Notes: generated by a model not told the origin, from the sequence alone. 64,000 bases of DNA from Dyadobacter sp. CY323 (GCF_021390245.1 NZ_JAJUXH010000005.1:248001-312000), one strand, 5' to 3'. Shown: positions 38,321-46,942, counted from the stretch's first letter. Numbers and translations: made by a program.

Positions 38321-39685
38321 ATGGCACAGTTGGAAAACTCAGACATACAAGGATTCGCATTGAGTTCTTATTCGAAAAACATGCCTTGTGCAAGTTATTA
38401 TCTCCTGAAAATTACGGATCCGGAGAAGTGTAGACGATGGCTTAAAGGGCTTTTGAATGAGATAACGACCGGTTTGGACAGAAAGGAAGATTTTTGTCAA
38501 AACATCGCATTTACGGCTACCGGTCTTGCAAAGTTTGGGTTTACAGAGGGTGAACTTGGATCGTTTTCAGCTCCATTTCAGGAGGGAATGATTACATCCA
38601 CACGACAACAAATATTAGGTGATTACAGGGGCAGTGCACCCCAAAACTGGTCCTGGGGCAATGCAAGCAAACCGGTAGATGTATTGTTATTATTGTTTGC
38701 CCGGGATGAGAACATGCTTGCCGAACGTCACAGAAAAATTACAACGCAAATACAATCCAATGGCGGTGTGGAACTGATTGTTTCACTCTCCGCGGGAAGG
38801 CAACCCGACTCTCGTGAGCATTTCGGATTTTTCGACGGAGTTGGTCAGCCGGTAATAGAAGGTACTGAGCAAAGGTCGAGACAACTAAAACGTACAGGTC
38901 ATGCAACAGAAATAAAGGCTGGCGAGTTTATCCTGGGCTACGAGAATGAAATGCAAAAAATCGATTCTGTGCCAACCAGGAAAATCATGGAAAATTTTGG
39001 GCGCAATGGGACATACCTTGTATTTCGCCAGCTTGAACAACACGTCGCCGTTTTCTGGAATTATTTGAAAAACACAACGAGTAAAAACGGCGAGGAAGGT
39101 TCTATCCAAAAGCAGGAAAGTCTGGCTGCAAAAATAATCGGACGCTGGAAAAGTGGCGCGCCGGTTACGCTTCATCCCCTTTGCGATCCAACTAGTCCAT
39201 CTGAAACGCCACAAGAAAATAACTTCACCTATGCCGAATTCGACAAGGATGGTTTGCACTGTCCGGTCGGAGCCCACATACGCCGAACAAATCCCCGGGA
39301 TTCGTTACTTGACGATGGATCACTGTCCCTTCTTACTGTGAACCGACACCGAATCATCCGTAGGGGCAGATCTTATGGAGACCGCTTGCTAGATGTTTAT
39401 AATGACGACAAAAAAGAGCGCGGGCTACATTTCATATGTATCAACAGCAACATTGAAAGACAATTTGAGTTTATTCAGCAAACCTGGGTAAATAATCAAA
39501 CATTTGGCGGTTTGAATAGTGAACTGGATCCTCTGATAGGACACAGGGAAACATCAGATACCTTTACAATTCCGGGTTGCCCGGCGAGAACAAGAATTCA
39601 TGGACTGGAAGACTTTGTTACTACTAAAGGTGGAGCTTACTTCTTCATGCCGGGGATTGAGGCCTTAAGGAATTTGACACAGTAG
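38321..39685 (+). CDS. DyP-type haem peroxidase (second copy)
   Basis: 454 residues with the GxxDG motif G169-FFD-G173 (EHFGFFDGVGQPVI), distal Asp172, proximal His319 (CPVGAHIRRTNPR) and the downstream FGGLNSELDPLIGHR region typical of the large enzymes. It has no signal peptide. It differs clearly from the copy at 30476-31888, so this is not a recent duplication. It is the second gene of the 37043-39685 pair. Confidence 0.93.
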   Translation: MAQLENSDIQGFALSSYSKNMPCASYYLLKITDPEKCRRWLKGLLNEITTGLDRKEDFCQNIAFTATGLAKFGFTEGELGSFSAPFQEGMITSTRQQILGDYRGSAPQNWSWGNASKPVDVLLLLFARDENMLAERHRKITTQIQSNGGVELIVSLSAGRQPDSREHFGFFDGVGQPVIEGTEQRSRQLKRTGHATEIKAGEFILGYENEMQKIDSVPTRKIMENFGRNGTYLVFRQLEQHVAVFWNYLKNTTSKNGEEGSIQKQESLAAKIIGRWKSGAPVTLHPLCDPTSPSETPQENNFTYAEFDKDGLHCPVGAHIRRTNPRDSLLDDGSLSLLTVNRHRIIRRGRSYGDRLLDVYNDDKKERGLHFICINSNIERQFEFIQQTWVNNQTFGGLNSELDPLIGHRETSDTFTIPGCPARTRIHGLEDFVTTKGGAYFFMPGIEALRNLTQ

Positions 39686-39762
39686 TTAATAACTTGAATG
39701 TAAACACTTTAAAGTTGTATTAACTGAAATTGCACCTCATATTTTGAATTAGACTGCAATTC

Positions 39763-39930
39763 ATTTCTGAGTCCAAAAAGAAGAAGCTGGAACAACAGCT
39801 TTGGGGATATTGCCAAAATTCTGCGCGAAAAATGAATGCGGATGAGTTCCATAATACAGCTCAGGAGGCAAGTAAGGTACTTGTCAAGATCGTCATTAAT
39901 GGCAAAGACAAGCTCAGGTACAAGATTTAG
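39763..39930 (+). pseudogene. Fragment resembling a type I restriction-modification methylase N terminus
   Basis: SESKKKKLEQQLWG is followed, after a frame change, by DIAKILREK and, after another, by MNADEF. This is the order seen at the start of HsdM proteins (KKLEQQLW..A..LR.KMNADEF). The frame then runs to a stop after KDKLRYKI, which does not fit HsdM. There is no ATG (ATT stands at the expected start). The rest of 39686-40077 shows no gene. Confidence 0.35.
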
Positions 39931-40077
39931 TACTCAGGTTTGCCTTCAAATGTCATTCACAGATGGCATATGAATTCCCAGTTCAGCTTTTGGATTCTAA
40001 AAAAATTGAGCTCAGATCTTGCGCTTAAAGATTTTGTTCCTATTTTTGCACCACGTTTCGCACACGGCGAAACATTT

Positions 40078-40162
40078 AGAGAGATGGCAGAGTGGTCGAT
40101 TGCGACGGTCTTGAAAACCGTTGACTGTAACAGGTCCGGGGGTTCGAATCCCTCTCTCTCTG
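40078..40162 (+). tRNA. tRNA-Ser (anticodon UGA)
   Basis: Acceptor stem AGAGAGA (40078-40084) pairs with TCTCTCT (40155-40161), discriminator G at 40162. The anticodon loop CTTGAAA (40110-40116) gives TGA at 40112-40114. A long variable arm typical of serine tRNAs and a T arm with GTTCGAATC follow. CCA is not encoded. Its 3' half is a usual target for tyrosine integrases such as the one starting 250 bp downstream. Confidence 0.96.
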
Positions 40163-40186
40163 CGAAAATCAATATCAAAACACATC

Positions 40187-40221
40187 AAAAGCCTGCAAAT
40201 CAACGATTTGCAGGCTTTTTT
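40187..40221 (+). terminator. Intrinsic terminator of the tRNA-Ser gene
   Basis: A perfect stem, AGCCTGCAAATC (40190-40201) with GATTTGCAGGCT (40205-40216), on a 3-base loop, followed by a T tract, 25 bp after the tRNA. Confidence 0.9.
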
Positions 40222-40265
40222 TCTTTCCACGCTATGCCAAAATGTTCAATAAAGCCCAATATGTT

Positions 40266-40321
40266 GGTGAGCAGTTCGGTGAGTAGTTGGAGGTGGAAAA
40301 AAGTGCTCACCGAATTACTCG
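40266..40321. repeat. Direct and inverted repeats between tRNA-Ser and integrase
   Basis: GTGAGCAGTT and GTGAGTAGTT occur in tandem (40268-40277 and 40279-40288). An inverted partner at 40305-40320 matches the left arm in 13 of 16 positions. Such iterated short repeats next to an integrase gene are typical of arm-type recombinase sites, but this role is inferred. Confidence 0.45.
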
Positions 40322-40413
40322 TTACTTTTTGTTTATGAACCTGTTTACGGCGTAAACATCTTGATTTAAATAGGCTGCAATCATAATTTTATTCACTTTA
40401 AAATTTGATTGCT

Positions 40414-41634
40414 ATGTTAATAAAAATGCTTCACGTTGCTCTTTTATCTTAAAAAGCGCAACAATTATGTCAAAGGTGAATTGCCAATTTACATGAGATT
40501 GACAGTCGACGGTCAAAGGATTGAGATCAGTACCAAAAGGGAGTGCGAGCCTGAAAAATGGAACTCGTCAGCTGGCAGGAAGAATGGTGCCAAAGAAGAT
40601 GTAAAGCTTCTCAATGCGTATTTGGATACCCTTCAGTCCAAAGTTCATGATGTTCACAGGCAGCTCATTGAAGCAGGTCGACCCATTACAGCCGAATCTG
40701 TAAAAAATATTCTGGTTGGAAGTGCGGTAAAACCGAAGATGATCCTTGAGATTTTTCACGAGCACAACGACAAGATGTCGAAATTGGTAGGAACCGACTT
40801 TGCTCCCGGCACATTGGAACGTTATAAGACATCTTTTGAGCATACAAAGGAGTTCATAAAATATAAGTACCGAACTGCCGACCTTGAAATTGAAAAGCTG
40901 GATTATGACTTCATTGCCGACTATGAATTTTGGATGAAAGCTGTCCGGAAACGCAGTCATAATACGACAATGAAGTACTTATCAAACTTTAAAAAGATCT
41001 CTCTTCTGTGTATCAAGCGGGGATGGCTTGCCTGTGATCCATTTCATGCTTATAAAATGACAAAGCACGAGGTAGATAGGCAAGCGCTGACCGGTCCTGA
41101 ACTGCAAGCAATAACAACTCGTGATTTCGGGCAAGGCCGATTGGCGCAAGTACGCGACATATTTCTGTTCTGCTGCTATACTGGTTTGGCGTATGCTGAT
41201 GTTTTCAAGCTGAAACGTTCGGAAATTATCGATGGTAGTGATGGTGAAAAGTGGATAGTCATAAAGAGACAGAAGACCGAATCGCCTTCAAGAATTCCAC
41301 TTTTGCCACAGGCATTGTCCATAATTTCTGTCTATGACGAGCATCCGCAATGCATCGCCAGGATAGGTTGCTACCAGTGTTGTCAAACCAGAAGATGAAT
41401 TCTTACCTTAAAGAAATCGCTGATCTATGCGGGATTACCAAGGCGATCATTTTTCACTTGGCCAGGCATACCTTCGCGACAACTGTAACCTTGACGAATG
41501 GAGTGCCAATCGAGAGCGTTTCAAAAATGTTGGGGCATCGTAATATTAAAACGACTCAGCTTTATGCGAAGATCGTCGATAAGAAAATTGGGGACGACAT
41601 GAGAAGGTTGAAAGAGGTATTAGGTAATTCATAG
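40414..41634 (+). pseudogene. Tyrosine-type site-specific integrase, frameshifted twice
   Basis: The gene should start at the ATG at 40414 (MLIKMLHVALL), but a missing T in a T run near 40441 shifts the frame. The body continues as LLFYLKKRNNYVKGELPIYM (phage-integrase arm/SAM-like domain) and the catalytic part (CYTGLAYADVFKLKRSEI). A missing G near 41364 breaks it again. The third frame carries LARHTFATT (box II His/Arg), GHRNIKTTQLYAKI (box II and the nucleophile Tyr) and the end. Apart from these two events the protein is complete and resembles Bacteroidota tRNA-targeting integrases. Sequencing errors in homopolymers are an alternative explanation. Confidence 0.88.
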
Positions 41635-41705
41635 ATAATTGTCTGACAAACAAACTCGGCAAAAGGGCAGCTAAATAAGTGGCCCTATAACTTGAGGATG
41701 GTGAG

Positions 41706-41742
41706 AAGCCGCCAAAAGCGTTCAGCATAATGGCGGCTTTTC
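41706..41742 (+). terminator. Intrinsic terminator after the integrase
   Basis: AAGCCGCC (41706-41713) pairs with GGCGGCTT (41732-41739) and a short T tract follows. It sits about 70 bp after the integrase stop. No gene is seen in the rest of 41635-41930. Confidence 0.7.
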
Positions 41743-41930
41743 TATATCCTAGCTTTCCCCAACAGAGCCGCCAGCCCTCCGGGCACTTATATCCGTTTCC
41801 TTTTGGCTGTTAGAGGGCCACTGTTAGAAGGGCTTTCTTTTTTTTCGTTTTTTCTTTGTCAAACATTCATTTAAGAAAGGGCGAGAGGAAGAAGAAAGAA
41901 AACATTTTCTAACTTCTAGCAGCAGTAATC

Positions 41931-42215
41931 ATGGCTCACAACATCAATTTCGATGAAAATATCGACAAACACAGCTTTTTTAGTGTAAAAGAAAAAGCAT
42001 GGCACGGGCTCGGTCAAATCGTGGATCAATACGCAACAAGTGGCGAAGCAATCCAGCATGCAGGCCTCAACTACCAGGTTCAAAAAGCCGGTTTATCCGC
42101 AGTAAACCTGAGCAGCGGAAATGCGGGTGAGAATGTACCGGTACCAAACTATTATGCAACCATGCGCACTGAAAACGATGCAGTCATTGGAATTGTAGGC
42201 AATGTATTGTCCTGA
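41931..42215 (+). pseudogene. DUF932 (phage/plasmid-related) protein, cut off after about 91 codons
   Basis: MAHNINFDENIDKHSFFSVKEKAWHGLGQIV is the standard start of DUF932/TIGR03299 proteins, which are normally some 300 residues or more. The family-like sequence holds to about VIGIVGN (codon ending at 42203) and then stops four codons later, where the upstream end of an IS110 element begins. The missing part was not found downstream of the insertion sequences, so a deletion also occurred or it lies elsewhere. Confidence 0.82.
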
Positions 42216-42490
42216 AATCATTAGACTGTAAAAATGCAGTTGAATAAGAATGACAACTAGAGAGACGGACTCATAATTTCTTATCTTGTATTAGCTTCAT
42301 AGAAAAGCTCCTAAGCTAAATGGTATTTTAAAGTCCTTCCTGAAATCTGGGCTGGAATGTATACGTCCTTGTTGTTGCAGAGACATTTGTTGAATTAATT
42401 GGTGATCTCAGTTTGAGAATCCCGTACAGAAAAATCTTAAATCCACAATACATTCCATGAAGCTATTTACTCTTTATAGCAATCGATCAT
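42216..42490 (+). ncRNA. Noncoding left end of the IS110 element, candidate bridge RNA region
   Basis: 275 bases without an open frame upstream of the transposase. IS110-group elements are known to encode a bridge RNA in the noncoding end upstream of the recombinase gene. A short hairpin (GATCTCA/TGAGAATC, with a bulge) lies near 42401-42420. I could not derive the two binding loops by eye. Confidence 0.35.
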
Positions 42491-43855
42491 ATGGAAAGGA
42501 AATCATTACCACTTCGGGTTGTCAATTTCAATGCAGCAGGGATTGACGTCGGTTCTCGCAGTCATTTGGTTGCGGTAGATCAAAATAAAGATAATGTCCG
42601 CACATTTGGAATTTATACCAAAGATCATGAGGAGCTTATCAAACACCTTCAAAATCATGGAATTTCCTCGGTTGCGATGGAAAGTACTGGCAGCTACTGG
42701 CAGACACTATTCAATGCGCTTCAAAAAGCGGGTTTTACCGTTCTATTAGTTGGAGGGAGCCAGACTAAAAATGTTCAAGGGCGTAAAACAGATGTTATCG
42801 ATTGTATTTGGATTCAAAAGTTACATTCACTCGGCTTGTTGTCAGGAAGTTTTTTACTAAGTGATGCGCTACAGGAATTACGAACCTATTATTACCACCG
42901 GCAGCATCTAATTGAACAAATATCTAAATACACTCATAAGATGCAAAAGTCGCTTCGACTGATGAATATCAGATTAGATGTGGCCATTCGGGACATTACC
43001 GGAAAATCCGGGCTGGCTATAATAGATGCGATCTTATCCGGAAGTAGAGATCCACAGTACTTAGCATCTTTAGCGGACATACGGATGAAAAAATCCAAAC
43101 AAGAGATCGCTGATTCGCTGCAGGGCTGGTGGCGTGATGAATTATTATTTGAACTAAGCGCTGCTAGGGAATTTTATAAACTTTACGAAAAAGCACTTGT
43201 CGCCTGCGACAGTGTAATTGAGAGCGCTTTACAAAAGTCTGCTCCCTCGGATTCAGATTCTCTTCCCGGAAGCGAAATGAAAAACATAAACAAGCAAAAA
43301 AGCAAAAATGCTCCCGATTTTAACGTATCGTTCCTTGCGCGCCAATATTTTAAAACAGATCTATTTGCAATATCAGGCATAAGTTACAGCACCGTTCTTT
43401 GTCTACTGACCACAATGGGTAACGATATACATAAATTTCCGTCTGGCAAGAGCTTTGCAAGTTGGCTCCGCTTGGTTCCAAATAATAAGGTCAGCGGTGG
43501 ACGTATAATCAGTAGCAGAACACCATCTGGTAAATCATACTTGGCTTCTGCGCTACGTCAAGCAGCAAACTCGATTGGAAATCAAAAGAATCATGAATTA
43601 AGCCCGTTTTTTAAGAGAATCGCTTACAAAAAAGGAAGAATAACAGCTATTACTGCTACTGCCAGAAAGCTTGCCGTTATTATTTGGAATATGATTACGA
43701 AACGGACGCCGTATAAAAAAGATCAGGTCAAGGAGACTGACCAAAAATCCAAATCAGTTGTGTTAAGACAAGTTGAACGACGTATTGATGCATTGAAATT
43801 AAGTCATGATGAACTCAAAGCACTTTTTACAAGAGCCTCATTATTAACTAGTTGA
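42491..43855 (+). CDS. IS110-family DEDD transposase/recombinase
   Basis: 454 residues. The N-terminal RuvC-like domain has Asp19 (GIDVGS), Glu64 (MESTGSYW), Asp101 and Asp104 (KTDVIDCIW), the DEDD set. The C-terminal Tnp_20 domain (about 290-400) has the HhH-like ISGISYSTVLCLLTTMG and SGGRIISSRTPSGKSYLASALRQAA in outline, in which Ser347 or Ser349 is the candidate catalytic serine. The frame is intact, so the element may be active. Its position after a truncated DUF932 gene marks the insertion. Confidence 0.94.
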   Translation: MERKSLPLRVVNFNAAGIDVGSRSHLVAVDQNKDNVRTFGIYTKDHEELIKHLQNHGISSVAMESTGSYWQTLFNALQKAGFTVLLVGGSQTKNVQGRKTDVIDCIWIQKLHSLGLLSGSFLLSDALQELRTYYYHRQHLIEQISKYTHKMQKSLRLMNIRLDVAIRDITGKSGLAIIDAILSGSRDPQYLASLADIRMKKSKQEIADSLQGWWRDELLFELSAAREFYKLYEKALVACDSVIESALQKSAPSDSDSLPGSEMKNINKQKSKNAPDFNVSFLARQYFKTDLFAISGISYSTVLCLLTTMGNDIHKFPSGKSFASWLRLVPNNKVSGGRIISSRTPSGKSYLASALRQAANSIGNQKNHELSPFFKRIAYKKGRITAITATARKLAVIIWNMITKRTPYKKDQVKETDQKSKSVVLRQVERRIDALKLSHDELKALFTRASLLTS

Positions 43856-43897
43856 TGCTGAGTTGTACAGAAATAGCTTTACACAAAAGCAAAACGG

Positions 43898-44290
43898 ATG
43901 AAAGCAAAAGAGAAAAAAGTTACGGTAAAAAATCGGATGCCTTATGAAAGACTAAGCGATACGGAAAAGAAAAAGATCGTTCATGAGATCAATTCCGGAT
44001 TAATTGGTCAGAGAGCAGCTGCTCGGAAATATGGTTTGAACCGAAAAACGGTTGGTGCATGGGTTGTTGATTTTTCTTCGTTCAATATTAAGCCACGGGA
44101 GGTGGCAGAAGAAGCCATCAGCAATATGACTGAAAGTTCAAAAACCCGAATCCTGGCCAAGCAGGTTCAGGATCTTACGAAGCAACTTGAAAAGGCTAAC
44201 CTAAAAATTAGCGGACTACAGACTATGATTGAAGTCAGCGAGCAAGAACTTCATATTAAAATCAGAAAAAAGCCTGGTACCAAACAGTAA
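43898..44290 (+). CDS. IS3-family OrfA (helix-turn-helix protein)
   Basis: 130 residues: a basic helix-turn-helix (about 25-60, HEINSGLIGQRAAARKYGLN, RKTVGAWV) that binds the element ends, and a leucine-zipper coiled coil (about 85-115, ILAKQVQDLTKQLEKANLKI). Near its 3' end lies an A AAA AAG slip site that lets some ribosomes move into orfB and make the OrfAB transposase. OrfA alone normally acts as a repressor. Confidence 0.92.
   Translation: MKAKEKKVTVKNRMPYERLSDTEKKKIVHEINSGLIGQRAAARKYGLNRKTVGAWVVDFSSFNIKPREVAEEAISNMTESSKTRILAKQVQDLTKQLEKANLKISGLQTMIEVSEQELHIKIRKKPGTKQ
44266..44272 (+). promoter_or_regulatory. Programmed -1 ribosomal frameshift site (A AAA AAG)
   Basis: The heptamer lies exactly in the X XXY YYZ phase of orfA (codons AAA at 44267 and AAG at 44270). 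The -1 frame is open from here into orfB, giving a fused OrfAB product. Confidence 0.85.
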
Positions 44291-44295
44291 AAAGA

Positions 44296-45210
44296 ATGAG
44301 ACAGAAGCATCCGGAAGAAAGCCTCGGAAGTCTCTGTGAACTGTTTGGTGTTTCGCGTCAGGCTTATTACGATGCGGCAGAGCATGAAAAGAAAACATCG
44401 ATTGCCCACATGCTGGTGTTGTCATTAGTCAAAGAATACCGAAGTGATATTCCATTGATAGGGACCAGGAAACTTCTCTTTATGCTAGTGCCTGACTTGG
44501 CACAACATGGTATTAAAATCGGGAGAGATCAATTGTTTGAGCTACTGCGTTTCCATGGCCTTTTAATTCGAAGAAGAAAGCGAATTGTAAAGACCACCGA
44601 TTCCCACCACTGGCTTAAAAAGTATCCCAATTTAATCAAAGGGTTGGAAGTGACCGGAGCGAATCAATTGTGGGTTAGCGACTTAACTTATATACGAACC
44701 TTAGAAGGATTTAGCTATCTGAGCTTGATAACGGACGCATTTTCAAGGAAGATTGTAGGCTTTTCCCTTTATCAAACCTTGGAGGCAGCTGGTTGCATAA
44801 GCGCTTTAAAGATGGCAATTGCTGAACGAAGATTTGACTCCCCGTACTTTTTGATCCATCATTCCGATCGTGGAATTCAGTACTGCTCTGCAGAATATGT
44901 GAGTATCTTAAATGATGAAAACATCGCGATCAGTATGACTCAGAGCGGAAGCCCCTATGACAATGCCCTTGCAGAGCGGGTAAATGGTATCATAAAGAAT
45001 GAGTTTTATCCGAAACGGGTTTATCAGAATCACAAAGAGGCTGCTAAGGCAATCACGAGAATTATTCATACATACAACAACAAACGGCCGCACGCAAGTA
45101 TCGACTATTTAACTCCCGACCAGGCGCATACGCATGAAGGATCATTGATGAAACGCTGGAAACGGTATCAGAGAAAAAGGAAGAATGTGCCTGAGCCCGT
45201 TGAAGTATGA
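44296..45210 (+). CDS. IS3-family OrfB (DDE transposase, rve integrase core)
   Basis: 304 residues from the ATG at 44296; in the fused product its frame is entered at 44272. An HTH_21-like region (about 40-90) precedes the integrase core with the DDE triad: Asp in WVSDLTYI, Asp in HHSDRGIQY, and Glu in NALAERVNGIIKNEF. The end is TPDQAHTHEG plus a basic tail. The frame is intact. Confidence 0.95.
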   Translation: MRQKHPEESLGSLCELFGVSRQAYYDAAEHEKKTSIAHMLVLSLVKEYRSDIPLIGTRKLLFMLVPDLAQHGIKIGRDQLFELLRFHGLLIRRRKRIVKTTDSHHWLKKYPNLIKGLEVTGANQLWVSDLTYIRTLEGFSYLSLITDAFSRKIVGFSLYQTLEAAGCISALKMAIAERRFDSPYFLIHHSDRGIQYCSAEYVSILNDENIAISMTQSGSPYDNALAERVNGIIKNEFYPKRVYQNHKEAAKAITRIIHTYNNKRPHASIDYLTPDQAHTHEGSLMKRWKRYQRKRKNVPEPVEV

Positions 45211-45229
45211 TGCGAGCAATTCGATGTCC

Positions 45230-45281
45230 ACATTGTTCTTATAACCCCCATTTCAATTGAGGGGGATTATAAGAACAATGT
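45230..45281. repeat. Long inverted repeat downstream of the IS3 element
   Basis: A 20-bp arm (45230-45249) pairs with 45261-45281 with a single bulged A, around an 11-base loop; the C5/G5 block next to the loop is flanked by ACATTGTTCTTATAA and its complement. No T tract follows on either strand. It may mark the end of the inserted DNA or act as a terminator. Confidence 0.7.
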
Positions 45282-45799
45282 TCAAAGCCAATTGAAATTT
45301 GAATTTGAAAATGGCGTATATTAAGCTTGCAAAGTAATTCCAGTACTAAGGAAATTCCGGTGTAAGATTTTAGTAGTATTAACAAGAAGTCTAGTAAAGT
45401 TCAATCAGGATTATCACTAAAAACTGTAAGGTTTTTTCAGGACGACACACTATTAAATAAATTCTGTTCCAACTGGTCTGCCGCCGGCGAATCATATCCA
45501 TACTTACAGTCTGCTCATAGATACGCCGCCGCGGAAACCAACTAACCGGCCAGGCCAGAAAGATGTCTGTGTTGCTTGCCAGCCCGGTAACGTGTCCCAT
45601 CTTTGTTTTTTTGACTAATCATTTTCCGGTTTGTAACAAACCATTTAAGGTGCTGGTTACACAAAAAAGAACCGGCAAGTGTGCCCGCATTATTAGAATA
45701 TTATTAGAAGTTATAAATAACGGCACAATCTATCATCATTACATTTCGCATAGTTTTAAATTAGGGCTTCGGATCTACCCCTCTCACATTTTCAGAAAA
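45282..45799. other. Intergenic stretch without a recognisable gene
   Basis: 518 bases between the hairpin and the GT87-like gene. Open frames on either strand here are short and unlike known proteins. The AT-rich left part and the more GC-rich centre (45475-45600) suggest a join of different pieces. Confidence 0.5.
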
Positions 45800-46942
45800 A
45801 TGAAACGTATTCCTATAATCTTCTCCGAGCAGAAGGTTATTCTGGCTTTTTATCTGGGTGTAAGTATGCTCGCCGGTTTCTGGCAATACGCCTATGGCCC
45901 TGTCACATACGACCACTTTTTGATACTCAGAGCTGGATTTGAGCATTTGGCTGAACAACAAAACCTGTATCTGCATTATCCAGGCCAGTATGCGGGCACG
46001 TATGGCTACCACCCGATTGTCTCCATTTTATTTGCACCCTTCAGTTTTTTAAGCATAGCCACAGGTATGACCTTGTGGTTATCAATCGTATCGTGTATCC
46101 TCTTCTATTCGATTAAGTATCTCCCGATCAGCCCTGCGGATAAGGTTTGGTTTTGGTGGCTGATTTTAGCAGAATTGGTCCTCTCATTCAACTTTCAACT
46201 TCATGACCCACTGCTCGGCGCGCTGGGGTTACTGACCCTGGCATCCTTTCAGAGGGGCCGGAGCAGGAGCGCAGCGATGTATCCGGTCATAGCCGCCTGC
46301 TTACACCCGTTTGGTATCCTGTTTGCAGCACTGTTTGTTTTCTATCCGAACCGGCGTAAATATTTGCTTCATTTAGTGATCTGTGCATTGATCATTTGTA
46401 TCATTCCTTTGTATTTTACAGGCATCGATTATTTTATCCGAGTGTACAGTGATTGGGCCATTTCACTGCTGGCAACCCTTGGGCCAGTCGCCGATGCGGC
46501 GACCCGCGTCAGGCAATCATGGGTATCAAGCGTGAATTTGTGGAATTTATATGCTGTTGCGGCCTTTTTTTTCGGCTTAATTTGGGTTACCAACCTAGTC
46601 CGGATTGCGTTAATCGACAGAAAAAGAATGCTTCTTCTTCTTGCCTATTGTTGCATTTGGATCAGTATTCTTCAAAATGGCCCGTGGACGGCCTCTAATT
46701 TCCTGACCTCGCTGGCGCTGATCCTGTTTTTCCTGGCCAACAAGGAGCGGCCACAACCATACCTAACCGTATTTTCCGTTACACTGCTACTCGTTATTTT
46801 TTCGACCAGCCTGGACATGTATGTGACTGATTGGCTGACGGACTCCGAGCGGTTACAACTCTGGCCGGGCATCATGGTGTTGCTGACATTACAATTTCTG
46901 CTACTTTCCCCAAAAAGTGAGAACAGGTTTGCAATAAAATGA
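45800..46942 (+). CDS. GT87/DUF2029-like polytopic membrane glycosyltransferase
   Basis: 380 residues from the ATG at 45800, chosen because the hydrophobic protein begins there (MKRIPIIFSEQKVILAFYLG); the longer frame upstream has an unlikely composition. About nine to ten membrane helices are seen. The loop after the first helix holds YDHFLILRAGFEHLAEQQNLY and YHPIVSILFAPFSFL, the pattern of DUF2029/GT87 mannosyltransferases that use polyprenyl-phosphate sugars. No partner genes are adjacent. Confidence 0.75.
   Translation: MKRIPIIFSEQKVILAFYLGVSMLAGFWQYAYGPVTYDHFLILRAGFEHLAEQQNLYLHYPGQYAGTYGYHPIVSILFAPFSFLSIATGMTLWLSIVSCILFYSIKYLPISPADKVWFWWLILAELVLSFNFQLHDPLLGALGLLTLASFQRGRSRSAAMYPVIAACLHPFGILFAALFVFYPNRRKYLLHLVICALIICIIPLYFTGIDYFIRVYSDWAISLLATLGPVADAATRVRQSWVSSVNLWNLYAVAAFFFGLIWVTNLVRIALIDRKRMLLLLAYCCIWISILQNGPWTASNFLTSLALILFFLANKERPQPYLTVFSVTLLLVIFSTSLDMYVTDWLTDSERLQLWPGIMVLLTLQFLLLSPKSENRFAIK

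Larger units (their letters stand above)
42204..43860 (+). mobile_element. IS110-family insertion sequence
   Basis: One DEDD transposase gene preceded by about 285 noncoding bases and followed by almost none. The left end is placed at 42204, where the DUF932 reading frame is lost. The right end is uncertain because IS110 elements lack terminal inverted repeats and an IS3 element begins directly after. Confidence 0.7.
43856..45210 (+). mobile_element. IS3-family insertion sequence
   Basis: Two overlapping-frame genes (orfA, orfB) with a -1 slip site define the element. Terminal inverted repeats could not be identified with confidence; the left end must be within or just after the IS110 element, since only 42 bases separate the two coding regions. 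Boundaries given are the coding limits plus the gap. Confidence 0.75.
40163..45282 (+). mobile_element. Remnant of a tRNA-Ser integrated element invaded by two insertion sequences
   Basis: tRNA-Ser, repeats, a tyrosine integrase, a DUF932 gene (a family common on integrative conjugative elements) and two IS elements lie in succession on the plus strand. Both native element genes are broken. No second copy of the tRNA 3' end was seen in the window, so the right boundary is a guess at the last hairpin. Confidence 0.5.

Noticed and set aside
42423..43880. GTACAGAAA-type repeat before and after the IS110 transposase gene (13 of 16 bases)
   Set aside because: Too short and AT-rich to be taken as element ends; IS110 elements do not carry terminal repeats of this kind.
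45391..45600. 69-residue open frame upstream of the GT87-like gene
   Set aside because: No family resemblance and no plausible start context; it spans a compositional junction.
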